This document shows, one piece after another, positions 1-6,282 of a stretch of DNA of 26,735 nt; the stretch's first letter is position 1, and the number at the start of each line of letters is the position of its first letter. The stretch spans positions 1 to 26,735 of IMG/VR virus record IMGVR_UViG_3300025312_000160. The stretch is one strand, 5' to 3'. The position numbers were made by a program, and so were the translations under genes. Origin of the DNA: a virus. The notes under the pieces were generated by a model. It saw only the letters and a program-made list of their open reading frames with translations. It was not told the origin of the DNA and did no database searches.

Positions 1-1
1 T

Positions 2-1804
2 AAACGATGGGATAGTCTTTTCGTGCGCATCGGAAAGTTTAGCGGCAATGTGGCGATTGACGGAACGTTATCCATCGACTCGATCATTACAGCTCTTCGA
101 TTGACGTCGAACCTCACCGTTGATGGCACAGTCACGGGCGATACGCTCGTCGGCGATTGGACCATGACCGGCAATCTGCAATCGACTGCGCAGGGGTCTC
201 TTGCCGGTGTAGCGTCTGCAAAATTCTATTATCAACCCTCGACCGGCAATGCCGTGCTCGGTGCATGGGGCAAGGATGCCTCGACAACGGGGACAATCAG
301 CTTCTATCTTGCAAAATCCGATGGAAGTGGAGGTGAAATAGAAGTCAGCATTGATTCGGCGAGCACAAATTTCACGGGCAATGTTCTCCCCTCAGCCGCC
401 TCAACGTATGCGCTTGGTTCTGCAGTGCTACCATGGAGGGCAAGCCACTACGATTCACTCCTTTCCACGTATCTGAACGGTCGCGTGATCCGCATGGGTT
501 CAGCCTTGTCCGACACGACGAAGTTTCTTCTTAACTCCGATACCACCTCTCTCGTTGCCATGCAGTGGGAGTTAGACGGCAAGACTCCCATGACGCGCAT
601 GTTGACGGTGGCGGCCAATGCTCCATTGGCTTCGTCGGCAGGCGCTCAAGATTTGTCAGCCGACAGAACGTGGACGCTCTCTGCTGACACAACGACAGCT
701 CTTTCAGGACTGACGACGCTCTACCAGAATTCACTCAAGGCCAGCATATCTTCACTCGGCTCGGCTGCTTACGTTGACTCGACTCGTATCGCCTATCAGG
801 ACAAAACCAACACTTTCACGCAAGCGCAGACGTTCAATAGCACCATCAACCTCCAGACCATATCAAGCGCGGCCTCATTCACGGGGACGGTCGCTACAGT
901 GGGCGATGTTACAGTAGGCGGCATTGCTTTGCTGGACACAATCCGTAATTCGCTTACGTCAGTGGTGGTGGATGATTCGCTGACGGTGACGGGACTTGCT
1001 ACCATCGCAGGTGATGTGGCGGTAAATGGTGGTGACTTAACAACTACGCAGACTACGTTTGCATTGCTCAACGTAACCCCTACGACGATAAATGCCTTCG
1101 GAGCTGCAACTACGATAAGCATGGGCGCACTCACGGGGACGACCACAATCAACAATGATCTGATTGTTGGCGATGAATTGATAGTGAATGGGACGGGAAC
1201 AAGTTCATTTGCAGGTCCCATCTCCGGCACTACGGTAACGGCAAGTTCTTATGGAATCTTCGGCGGGGGGGATATTGTCGTGGCTTCCGGTGGTATGGCA
1301 AAGATTATAATTGATGGCGCAGACGCTACCGAGACAAACGCAGAAAACGCCATCTTTGAAAAAACCGCCAACCTGAATTACACTTCGCGGGCATCCCATA
1401 TCTTTGTGATTGATAACGATGCCAACGAATCAAATAGAACCTTTTCAATTCGTGCGGACAGTGTTGAATCATCCGATATTTTCACTCTCTCTAAGGCGGG
1501 CGCACTTACCGTCGCCGCAGGACTCTCCGGCACTACGGTAACGATGACAGGTAGTCTTGATGTTGATGGCGACGTAGCGGACACTTCGGCCTTCACCACG
1601 ACTGCAACGCGAGCCGCAGTCTATATCGCGGGCGCGCTCTCAACAGACAAGTACACGGTCAGTCACCGAAACGCAAGCGGAACCGAGACATTGCCGGTAG
1701 CGGACGATCAAATGTCCTATTATGCCAAAGCTGACAGCTTGATTGTGCTGAGACAGGCTGGAACAACAAGCGGACTGAAGTTCTCATACAGCAGATTCAA
1801 ATAA
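2..1804 (+). CDS. Phage fibre/appendage structural protein, 5' end outside the window
   Basis: The reading frame is open to the left edge. The first in-frame start-like codon is a GTG at 23, but it has no ribosome site, and the codons before it read KRWDSLFV, which resembles the internal segment around WRASHYDSL. I therefore infer a gene cut by the window rather than a start at 23. About 600 residues are visible, rich in Thr, Ser, Ala and Gly, with repeated short beta-prone blocks (LTVDGTVTGDTL, LTVTGLATIAGDVAVNG, NAFGAATTISMGALTGTTTINN). Such blocks are typical of phage tail-fibre and tail-spike shafts, which trimerise as beta-structured rods at the virion tail. A 20-base exact direct repeat encodes LSGTTVT or ISGTTVT at two sites (1221-1240 and 1524-1543). 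No obvious chaperone or enzyme domain is seen at the C-terminus. The lysis-type genes follow directly. Confidence 0.75.
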   Translation, partial: KRWDSLFVRIGKFSGNVAIDGTLSIDSIITALRLTSNLTVDGTVTGDTLVGDWTMTGNLQSTAQGSLAGVASAKFYYQPSTGNAVLGAWGKDASTTGTISFYLAKSDGSGGEIEVSIDSASTNFTGNVLPSAASTYALGSAVLPWRASHYDSLLSTYLNGRVIRMGSALSDTTKFLLNSDTTSLVAMQWELDGKTPMTRMLTVAANAPLASSAGAQDLSADRTWTLSADTTTALSGLTTLYQNSLKASISSLGSAAYVDSTRIAYQDKTNTFTQAQTFNSTINLQTISSAASFTGTVATVGDVTVGGIALLDTIRNSLTSVVVDDSLTVTGLATIAGDVAVNGGDLTTTQTTFALLNVTPTTINAFGAATTISMGALTGTTTINNDLIVGDELIVNGTGTSSFAGPISGTTVTASSYGIFGGGDIVVASGGMAKIIIDGADATETNAENAIFEKTANLNYTSRASHIFVIDNDANESNRTFSIRADSVESSDIFTLSKAGALTVAAGLSGTTVTMTGSLDVDGDVADTSAFTTTATRAAVYIAGALSTDKYTVSHRNASGTETLPVADDQMSYYAKADSLIVLRQAGTTSGLKFSYSRFK

Positions 1805-1827
1805 AAACAAAGGGGGCAATAATCGCC

Positions 1828-2154
1828 ATGCTTGAATTCCTTCAACACGCTCCGCTGTGGGTGCAGATTATCAGCGTCGGAAGTCTTTCGACGCTCGGCC
1901 TCTATATTATCCTGCTCATCGTTCGCTCCGTGATTGGCTTGCGGACGAAGACATTCAACGGATCGACAAAGAATATCGAGATGTCCTTGACAACGATAGC
2001 CGCAAACACGACGGACATGAAAGAACTCATGGCAATGGGATTTGGAGACTCACGGGAACGATTGGAAAAGATCGACAAGAATCTTGGCCTTGCAATGGAC
2101 CGACAGATTCACAGGGAAGACCTTGCTGGCCTCAAACGAAGGAGAAAACAATGA
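1828..2154 (+). CDS. Small single-span membrane protein, lysis-cassette neighbour
   Basis: The 108-residue product has one strong hydrophobic segment at about residues 10-33 (VQIISVGSLSTLGLYIILLIV). It is followed by a hydrophilic, probably helical tail with many charged residues and a very basic end (GLKRRRKQ). I do not recognise a named family. N-terminal anchor plus helical tail is the shape of many phage holin-like and accessory lysis proteins, and the gene is the first of four that end with the lysozyme. A G-rich stretch (AAAGGGGGC) lies about 11 bases before the ATG, a long but usable spacing. The stop codon overlaps the next start (ATGA), so translation is probably coupled. Function is inferred only from shape and position. 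Confidence 0.7.
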   Translation: MLEFLQHAPLWVQIISVGSLSTLGLYIILLIVRSVIGLRTKTFNGSTKNIEMSLTTIAANTTDMKELMAMGFGDSRERLEKIDKNLGLAMDRQIHREDLAGLKRRRKQ

Positions 2155-2585
2155 GTCCTAAAAAGCCGGATGTCTCATTGATGGAAGCCAGAGACACATC
2201 TGAGGCGATCAACTACATATTTATCGGAGTGAAGTTTTTCCTCTTGAAACATACCTTGAAGACACTGCTTGTCCTGATGCTCATGGCCGTAGGGCCTATC
2301 TACGTCGGATGGGATTATTTCACTTCGGCCAAAGTGAAGATCGAAAAGGCACTTCCACTGGATGAGGACACGGGTTGGAGGTTCTCGATCATGCCGGAGG
2401 CATACGCCTCGACAGGAGAGAAGCCAAACGAAATACGGATTGACGGCAAGCTCTATGGCTATTATGATCCTCTCTTTACTGTCTATGTCATGCAAGGCCG
2501 TCAAAAGTTATTCATCTACGACAAAGAGACGCGCGAAAGTATTGTCATGAAAATACCGGAATTAGGCTCACAAACGAAGGAGTAA
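2151..2585 (+). CDS. Membrane-anchored protein with exposed C-terminal domain
   Basis: The start ATG overlaps the previous stop (ATGA) and has an AAGGAG site about 6 bases upstream. The 144-residue product has a hydrophobic segment near residues 35-55 (LKTLLVLMLMAVGPIYVGW) after a polar N-terminus. A soluble domain of about 90 residues follows (GWRFSIMPEAYAS, DGKLYGYYDPLFTVYVM). This looks like a membrane-tethered periplasmic or surface domain. No catalytic motif is evident and I do not recognise the family. Its place between two membrane-protein genes and just ahead of the holin/lysozyme pair suggests an envelope or lysis role, such as a spanin-like or regulatory part, but this is inference. 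Confidence 0.7.
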   Translation: MSPKKPDVSLMEARDTSEAINYIFIGVKFFLLKHTLKTLLVLMLMAVGPIYVGWDYFTSAKVKIEKALPLDEDTGWRFSIMPEAYASTGEKPNEIRIDGKLYGYYDPLFTVYVMQGRQKLFIYDKETRESIVMKIPELGSQTKE

Positions 2586-2591
2586 CGGGTT

Positions 2592-2990
2592 ATGGACTTT
2601 ACACAATTTGGACTTTCGGCCATTCAGCTTGTGGTCTTTATGATGTTCGTCACGGCGGTCATTGAGGTCATCAAAGGCATCTCCGCGAAAGGCGTCTTTG
2701 GTATTGTTAAGGAATTGGGTTATACGCTGTTCAAGAACCAGCCACTTTCGCCAGAAACGATTAGAACACTCAACTTCATCATTGCCCTCATCTTTCTTCG
2801 GTCGTTCGAATATGGAGCTATGGCGAGGCTCCTAGGCATTGATACGATGACATTTGGACCCTTTGCCTACTGGCTGGACTATATAGCGACTGCCTCAGTC
2901 ATCTACATGGGGGCAGATTATCTCTTCAGTTGGTATTGGAAAATCAAAGCAAGGGCCAATGAAGTAGCGGAAGGAAAAAAGGATGCCTGA
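2592..2990 (+). CDS. Putative holin (multi-span membrane protein)
   Basis: The 132-residue protein has three likely transmembrane segments: about residues 10-28 (IQLVVFMMFVTAVIEVI), about 58-75 (LNFIIALIFLRSF) and about 90-115 (FAYWLDYIATASVIYMGADYLF). It ends in a charged tail (KARANEVAEGKKDA). Small size, several spans, a polar C-terminus and an 8-base overlap with the lysozyme gene together fit a holin, which forms the inner-membrane lesion that releases endolysin. The family was not identified by a signature motif, so the holin call depends on topology and context. An AAGGAG sequence lies about 14 bases before the ATG, weaker spacing than its neighbours. Confidence 0.65.
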   Translation: MDFTQFGLSAIQLVVFMMFVTAVIEVIKGISAKGVFGIVKELGYTLFKNQPLSPETIRTLNFIIALIFLRSFEYGAMARLLGIDTMTFGPFAYWLDYIATASVIYMGADYLFSWYWKIKARANEVAEGKKDA

Positions 2991-3405
2991 TCTGACATTG
3001 CTCGCGGCTGAATTGACGCGAGATGAGGGACTCCGCTTGAAGCCCTACTTGGATTCCGTCGGAAAGACCACAATTGGCATCGGGCGTAATCTCACGGATC
3101 GGGGGATATCCGAGGACGAAGCAACATACCTGCTTGCAAACGACATTGCAGAGGTTCTCCAGGAACTTGACCGTCAACTGGGTTGGTGGAGAACAATGAA
3201 CGAGCCGCGTCAACGTGTGCTGGCAAATATGTGCTTCAATATGGGCATTGGAACATTGATGACGTTCAAAAATACGCTTTTCAACATGCGAGAAGGCAAC
3301 TATACGTTGGCTGCTTCCGGCATGAGAGACTCTCGATGGTACACCCAGGTCGGCGTGCGGGCTGAAAGATTGGCTGTGATGATGGAAACTGGAAAAGAAT
3401 TTTAA
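2983..3405 (+). CDS. Endolysin, T4-type lysozyme (glycoside hydrolase 24)
   Basis: The 140-residue product carries the T4-lysozyme catalytic pattern: Glu15 in RDEGLRLKPY, Asp24 in YLDSVG and Thr30 in TTIGIG. The 9- and 6-residue spacings are the same as Glu11, Asp20 and Thr26 of T4 lysozyme. The later block (RQRVLANMCFNMGIGTLMTFKNTL) and the RWYTQVGVRAERL end are also typical of the family, and the length is normal for compact phage lysozymes. The enzyme cleaves the N-acetylmuramic acid to N-acetylglucosamine bond in peptidoglycan. No signal peptide is visible, so export would depend on the putative holin, whose gene overlaps it by 8 bases. The gene appears complete, which argues against an intron interrupting it. 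Confidence 0.95.
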   Translation: MPDLTLLAAELTRDEGLRLKPYLDSVGKTTIGIGRNLTDRGISEDEATYLLANDIAEVLQELDRQLGWWRTMNEPRQRVLANMCFNMGIGTLMTFKNTLFNMREGNYTLAASGMRDSRWYTQVGVRAERLAVMMETGKEF

Positions 3406-3407
3406 TC

Positions 3408-3660
3408 GCCGTCCGCTTCTGGCTTGATCTCGGCAGGTTCCGCCCCGGACGGCACTTCCTCTCTGCCCCAATCTCAAGGAATGTCTTCATCTTGACGATG
3501 TGCTCAAGGCTCTTCCTGTGGAAGTGCCGAACAGTTCTCAAGCGTAAACTACTGTTTCCACTATTTTACTTTCCGTGTCTAAAGTAAATTATCGTCCGCC
3601 TCGAATCCTGATTTCGGCAGGCCCACCTCCGGACGAAGACCCCTCTGCAAAGTAGGTGGG
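3408..3660 (+). repeat. Two related pseudoknot-capable modules (3408-3482 and 3592-3660)
   Basis: Both modules read: CGTCCG arm, a short hairpin (CUUG/CAGG in the first, CCUG/CAGG in the second) with loop A-U-Y-U-C-G-G, the returning CGGACG arm, then a conserved CTCTGC. In the second copy the segment after the hairpin (CCCACCT, 3622-3628) pairs with AGGTGGG (3654-3660) across the returning arm, giving a pseudoknot. In the first copy the equivalent segments are GTTCC (3437-3441) and GGAAT (3478-3482), also complementary although the sequence differs. Conserved loop bases with changed but complementary arms suggest a duplicated RNA fold rather than chance. Confidence 0.5.
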
Positions 3661-3702
3661 GATGGAAAAGTTTGGCAACGAACTCCCGACTACGTTGCGC
3701 TG

Positions 3703-3729
3703 AACGCCTCGGCTTGTCGCTGGGGCGTT
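3703..3729 (+). terminator. Strong 11-bp hairpin, possible rho-independent terminator after the lysis genes
   Basis: AACGCCTCGGC pairs with GCTGGGGCGTT around a 5-base loop (TTGTC), with two G-U pairs. TTCGCTT follows, so the T-run is short (four T, two of them inside the stem). It may end the lysis transcript about 300 bases after the lysozyme stop, or be one helix of the larger RNA. Confidence 0.4.
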
Positions 3730-3751
3730 TTCGCTTGGTGGGAAAATATCT

Positions 3752-3859
3752 CAATCGGTAATTTTTACCGTCTCATTTACTACGTTATTGCAGGGGTTTC
3801 CGCTCGTTTGTAATTATTACAAACGGCATACTTCTTGATTTTGTAATCTTTACCGATTG
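3752..3859. other. Nested AT-rich palindromes
   Basis: CAATCGGTAA (3752-3761) is the exact reverse complement of TTACCGATTG (3850-3859). Between them lie a local hairpin that reuses the first arm (CGGTAA, TTT, TTACCG; 3756-3770) and a perfect 9-bp palindrome, CGTTTGTAA/TTACAAACG, with loop TTA (3805-3825). The left arm can therefore pair either locally or with the distant arm. This could be part of the RNA described above, an operator cluster or a replication-origin element. The sequence alone does not decide between these. Confidence 0.45.
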
Positions 3860-3874
3860 CAGAATATGTCTTGT

Positions 3875-4032
3875 TTCCACCTCCGGTTCTGCGTATCATC
3901 AAACGCGGAACCACTTCGATGCGCGAATTTAAACCCGACATATTCTCCCACGTCTCTTGTAGTCCTTCCTTCGCCGGATTCTCCGGATCGCATGGAGTGG
4001 AACCGCACTATGAGAGCGTGGGAGTTTTTATT
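3875..4032 (+). ncRNA. Pseudoknot RNA element, copy A (upstream of the HNH gene)
   Basis: Helix P1 pairs TTCCAC-(C)-TCC (3875-3884) with GGAGTGGAA (3994-4002). Helix P2 pairs CTCCCACG plus TCTC (3945-3956) with GAGA plus CGTGGGAG (4012-4024), with one bulged G. P1 and P2 interlock as a pseudoknot. A small hairpin, CCGGA/TCCGG (3974-3986), sits just before the 3' strand of P1, and the element ends in TTTTTATT. The same order of helices, and 25 of 32 identical bases starting at the P2 5' strand, occur in the leader at 6283-6408. The GTG start of the HNH gene is 12 bases after this tail. Confidence 0.55.
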
Positions 4033-4043
4033 GATGTGCTCTG

Positions 4044-4718
4044 GTGAAAAAATTAAGTCTTATTAATCAGCATTTTGGATCGTGGACCGTTCTCAGGTCT
4101 TATGGGTATCATCACGAGCATACGCATTGGGTTTGCCGATGCAAGTGTGGTACCACAAAAATAATCCCGTCTGGGAATTTGACATGTGGACTGTCAAGAC
4201 AATGCGCGTCGTGCGGATATAAAAACATGATTGGATGGAAGTATGGCTTAGCTAGTAAACAAACGCCACGCGAATTACGAACTTGGAGGTCGATGATGTC
4301 GCGCTGTTTTAACCGGAATAAACCTGAATACAGATATTATGGCGATCGCGGGATAACGGTGTGTAGCCGTTGGAAGAATTCTTTTGAGAACTTCCTCGCT
4401 GATATGGGGCCACGTCCGAAGGGAATGTCCATCGACCGAATCAATAACGATGGAAACTACGAGCCGAGTAATTGCCGATGGGCGACACCAAAACAGCAAG
4501 CCATGAATACTAGGTGGTTCCGTCGTCCTGAGGGAATGAGATTCGCAGGGCTTGTTTGTCTTTCGCGGGCGGAAACCCCCAAGGGAAATCTGTATGCAAA
4601 CACGTATTTTCTTTTCCGCTGTGATTGTGGGCAAGAGAAAATTATTCGGTTTTCAAGTGTGCGGCGCGGTGTAACAAAACACTGTGGTTGCCGTCAGGGT
4701 GAAAGGGAAGTGGCCTGA
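4044..4718 (+). CDS. HNH homing-type endonuclease with N-terminal zinc-binding region
   Basis: The 224-residue product begins with the [16 protein letters not shown] block and a Cys cluster (CRCKCG, then CASCG) seen in phage HNH/AP2-type endonucleases. A central HNH-like region has [30 protein letters not shown] and KQQAMNTR. The C-terminus repeats a second Cys-containing block ([23 protein letters not shown]). Such enzymes nick or cut DNA and move as free-standing homing genes. The start is GTG with no clear SD site. The upstream ATG at 4034 is in another frame and soon stops. The stop overlaps the ATG of a truncated replication gene (ATGA). It sits next to structured RNA, but the lysozyme upstream is intact, so I do not read this as an intron-borne enzyme. 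It more probably inserted between genes. Confidence 0.88.
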   Translation: MKKLSLINQHFGSWTVLRSYGYHHEHTHWVCRCKCGTTKIIPSGNLTCGLSRQCASCGYKNMIGWKYGLASKQTPRELRTWRSMMSRCFNRNKPEYRYYGDRGITVCSRWKNSFENFLADMGPRPKGMSIDRINNDGNYEPSNCRWATPKQQAMNTRWFRRPEGMRFAGLVCLSRAETPKGNLYANTYFLFRCDCGQEKIIRFSSVRRGVTKHCGCRQGEREVA

Positions 4719-4849
4719 TGGCGTGGATGGAACTGCACCAAGAATTCTACAATCATCCAAAGGTTCGACGGTTTGCGGCTATTCTCAAAGAGCGTGTCCC
4801 GTTCGGGCGCGGGGTTTTTATTTTTCCCATCTACAAGAGGATTACTTGA
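4718..4849 (+). pseudogene. Truncated N-terminus of a phage replication (replisome-organiser-type) protein
   Basis: The ATG overlaps the HNH stop and opens a 43-residue frame starting [20 protein letters not shown]. This is the characteristic beginning of phage replication-initiation/replisome-organiser proteins, which are normally well over 200 residues. After about residue 25 the likeness ends, and the frame runs into the G-rich/T-rich segment at 4805-4826 and stops. The stop TGA overlaps the TTG start of the next gene. I interpret it as a remnant truncated by a deletion or insertion, with the intact replication gene now at 6413. It might still be translated as a small coupled peptide. Confidence 0.55.
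4805..4826 (+). repeat. Partial copy (C) of the pseudoknot element's 3' end
   Basis: A 22-base segment, GGGCGCGGG then G then TTTTTATTTTTC, matches the end of the leader at 6387-6408 with one difference (A in place of the tenth base) and resembles 4015-4032. Here the G-rich arm can pair with the bases just before it (GCGTG-T-CCCG, TT, CGGGCGCG), giving a terminator-like hairpin followed by T-runs. The upstream parts of the full element are not recognisable. Confidence 0.55.
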
Positions 4850-5409
4850 AATTCGAGATTAAACATCGGTTCAACAATGCTGTTCTGTTCTCGCTTAAGA
4901 CTGACTCGCTCAAATTATGCGTTGAGGCGGCGGTAAAATCCCATGCGTACCTCTCCGGTGCGAACCTCTCCGGTGCGGACCTCTCCCATACGGACCTCTC
5001 CCATACGGACCTCTCCGGTGCGACAGGTTTCAACCCAAATTTTTACACGCCACTTTTCATGCTCTTAGACCAACCTGGAAAAATTCGGGCGTACAAATTG
5101 GTCAACAAGTATCACGAGGGACCATTCAACGGCGGTATCAAATACATCGTCGGCAAGGTGGTGAAGGTAACAAGAGTCAACAGCGACGTGAATGTGCAGT
5201 GCGGATTTGGCATTAATGTAGCTACACTGAATTGGTGTATGAAAGAATGGTGCAAGGGTCGGAAGATTCTCTTAGTGGAGTTCACGGCAAAAGACATTGC
5301 CGCCATACCGTCAGGCACAGACGGGAAATTCCGCGTTCGCAAGTGTAAAGTTATCCGCGCGTTGGATTTGAAGAAAATCGGACTTACAGTTCCGAAAGAA
5401 AAGAAATAA
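4846..5409 (+). CDS. Pentapeptide-repeat-containing phage protein
   Basis: I choose the TTG at 4846 because an AGAGG site precedes it by 5 bases. The protein would begin (M)KFEIKHRFNNAVLF, the usual opening of a common phage protein with this design, whereas the frame upstream is uncharacteristic. The product is 187 residues. Residues about 30-60 hold six pentapeptide units of the A(D/N)LSx type (AYLSG ANLSG ADLSH TDLSH TDLSG AT), which form a right-handed beta-helix turn. The C-terminal part of about 125 residues (YKLVNKYHEGPFNGGIKY, VGKVVKVTRVN, FRVRKCKVIRALDLKK) is a separate domain common to these phage proteins. The biochemical role is unknown. The start overlaps the stop of the preceding remnant (TTGA). 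Confidence 0.8.
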   Translation: MKFEIKHRFNNAVLFSLKTDSLKLCVEAAVKSHAYLSGANLSGADLSHTDLSHTDLSGATGFNPNFYTPLFMLLDQPGKIRAYKLVNKYHEGPFNGGIKYIVGKVVKVTRVNSDVNVQCGFGINVATLNWCMKEWCKGRKILLVEFTAKDIAAIPSGTDGKFRVRKCKVIRALDLKKIGLTVPKEKK

Positions 5410-5418
5410 GAGGATCAC

Positions 5419-6030
5419 ATGAAACCCCAACTCACAACCAAAGCATATTTTTCTAGGCATCGTTCTGCTTGCATTGACGCTAAACAATATGCGCTCAAAT
5501 TCAAGACCGCACATGAGGCGTGGCAGAAATGCAAACGTGCTAATTGGATGCTGTGGGCTGTATATCAGGACACGAAACTTGTCAATCAAATCGGCAAGGC
5601 GACCTTCGTTGGGCTTGCAATTACATTCGCAGAACGGGCGTTGCCTGAGTTTGAAAAGAAATATCCCAATGATGCGCGACCGAGAGAAAAAATCAGGGCC
5701 GCGAAAACGTGGCTTAAGCGGAAAACGAAGAAGAACCAAGAGATTTGCGCCAGTGCCGCCAGTGCCACCCATGCCGCCAGTGCCGCCTATGCCGCCAGTG
5801 CTGTCAGTGCTGTCAGTGCCGCCGATGTCACCAGTGCCGCCTATGCCGCCCATGCTGCCATGGATGCCGCCGCCAGTGCCGCCAGTGCCGCCAGTGCCGC
5901 CAGTGCCGCCTATGCCTTCCATGCCGCCAGTGCTGCCTATGCCGCCAGTGCCGCCTATGCCGCCAGTGCTGACGAAAGACTTTGGCAAGCCAAAGTAGTG
6001 CGGCGAGCAATTAAGAATCCATTCAAATAA
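5419..6030 (+). CDS. Imm5-like protein with low-complexity Ala-rich repeat
   Basis: The 203-residue product has an N-terminal domain with AWQKCKRANWMLWAVYQD, IGKATFVGLAITFAERALPEFEKKYPND and KIRAAKTWLK. This is the pattern of phage and bacterial proteins annotated as Imm5-type putative immunity proteins. Residues about 110-190 are almost entirely ASA, AYA and AHA repeats made of GCC AGT GCC-like codons, followed by a short conserved-looking end (RLWQAKVVRRAIKNPFK). In this family an Ala-rich helical stretch sits between the two parts, here strikingly expanded. The role in the phage is unknown. The stop overlaps the next start (TAATG), and an AGAGGAT site precedes the ATG. Confidence 0.7.
   Translation: MKPQLTTKAYFSRHRSACIDAKQYALKFKTAHEAWQKCKRANWMLWAVYQDTKLVNQIGKATFVGLAITFAERALPEFEKKYPNDARPREKIRAAKTWLKRKTKKNQEICASAASATHAASAAYAASAVSAVSAADVTSAAYAAHAAMDAAASAASAASAASAAYAFHAASAAYAASAAYAASADERLWQAKVVRRAIKNPFK
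5748..5980 (+). repeat. In-frame short tandem repeats (GCCAGTGCC / GCCTATGCC)
   Basis: About 230 bases are built from 6- to 12-base units with a GCC, AGT/TAT/CAT, GCC rhythm inside the Ala-rich part of the Imm5-like gene. All differences keep the reading frame (Ala alternating with Ser, Tyr, His, Val or Asp). The near-perfect units should expand and contract by slippage. The other frames of the stretch are also open, which explains the long spurious reading frames there on both strands. Confidence 0.85.
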
Positions 6031-6242
6031 TGGCCATTAACATTGATACTCGTCCTTCCAAGGCAATGTTCAAGACACACAGCAAATTCCCTCCTACTGC
6101 GTGTGGATATTGCGATGGAAGAATTCCTGTAAGGCGTTGCGGTAGTCGTTCTAACCGTGGATTCCGATGCACGCGGCAATGGGATCACAAGCCGCCGCAC
6201 GTCCATTGTGCTGAAAATGAACATCGGAAAACTTCGTGGTAG
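6030..6242 (+). CDS. Small Cys/His-rich (zinc-binding) protein
   Basis: A 70-residue product whose ATG overlaps the previous stop (TAATG). It has CGYCDG (CxxC) near residue 25, further Cys at VRRCG and FRCTRQW, and a C-terminal HKPPHVHC. The spacing looks like a compact zinc-binding fold, and RQWDHKPPHVHC resembles the Cys/His tail of small phage zinc proteins. I do not recognise a named family. The local context (TAATG coupling, and a promoter directly after the stop) suggests it is the last gene of the transcript running through the pentapeptide and Imm5-like genes. Confidence 0.6.
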   Translation: MAINIDTRPSKAMFKTHSKFPPTACGYCDGRIPVRRCGSRSNRGFRCTRQWDHKPPHVHCAENEHRKTSW

Positions 6243-6245
6243 GAC

Positions 6246-6277
6246 TTGACAGGATGCTAAAAAAAATTGCATATTAT
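6246..6277 (+). promoter_or_regulatory. Candidate sigma70-type promoter ahead of the replication gene
   Basis: A perfect -35 hexamer, TTGACA (6246-6251), is followed by an A-rich spacer and either CATATT after 18 bases (6270-6275) or TATTAT after 20 (6272-6277). Transcription would start near 6282-6285, at the first strand of the structured leader at 6283. The -35 begins inside the end of the preceding gene's region. Confidence 0.5.
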
Positions 6278-6282
6278 GTTCA

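Larger units (their letters stand above)
3406..4032 (+). ncRNA. Candidate large structured RNA region between lysozyme and HNH genes
   Basis: There is no credible gene for about 640 bases, yet perfect or near-perfect complementary arms fill the region. They include 3408-3415 with 3446-3453 (8 bp); GGC-U-CUUCC with GGAAG-U-GCC at 3508-3528; 3565-3572 with 3581-3588 (8 bp); 3593-3598 with 3630-3635; 3622-3628 with 3654-3660 (7 bp, pseudoknotted with the previous helix); 3675-3680 with 3693-3698; an 11-bp hairpin at 3703-3729; 3752-3761 with 3850-3859 (10 bp) enclosing a 9-bp hairpin at 3805-3825; 3861-3870 with 3937-3946 (10 bp) enclosing 3885-3893 with 3904-3912; and 3945-3956 with 4012-4024 followed by five U. 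The density and size recall the large ornate phage RNAs (GOLLD and ROOL classes), but I recognise no signature of either. It may instead be several smaller RNAs in a row. Confidence 0.5.

Noticed and set aside
3406-4718. Group I intron with HNH homing enzyme (GACTAC near 3688 and GTAGTCC near 3958 could form a P7-like pair, and AATCCTGA near 3604 looks like a Q element).
   Set aside because: The lysozyme upstream is complete with a stop, no second exon is apparent, and the order and partners of P, Q, R and S elements do not fit.
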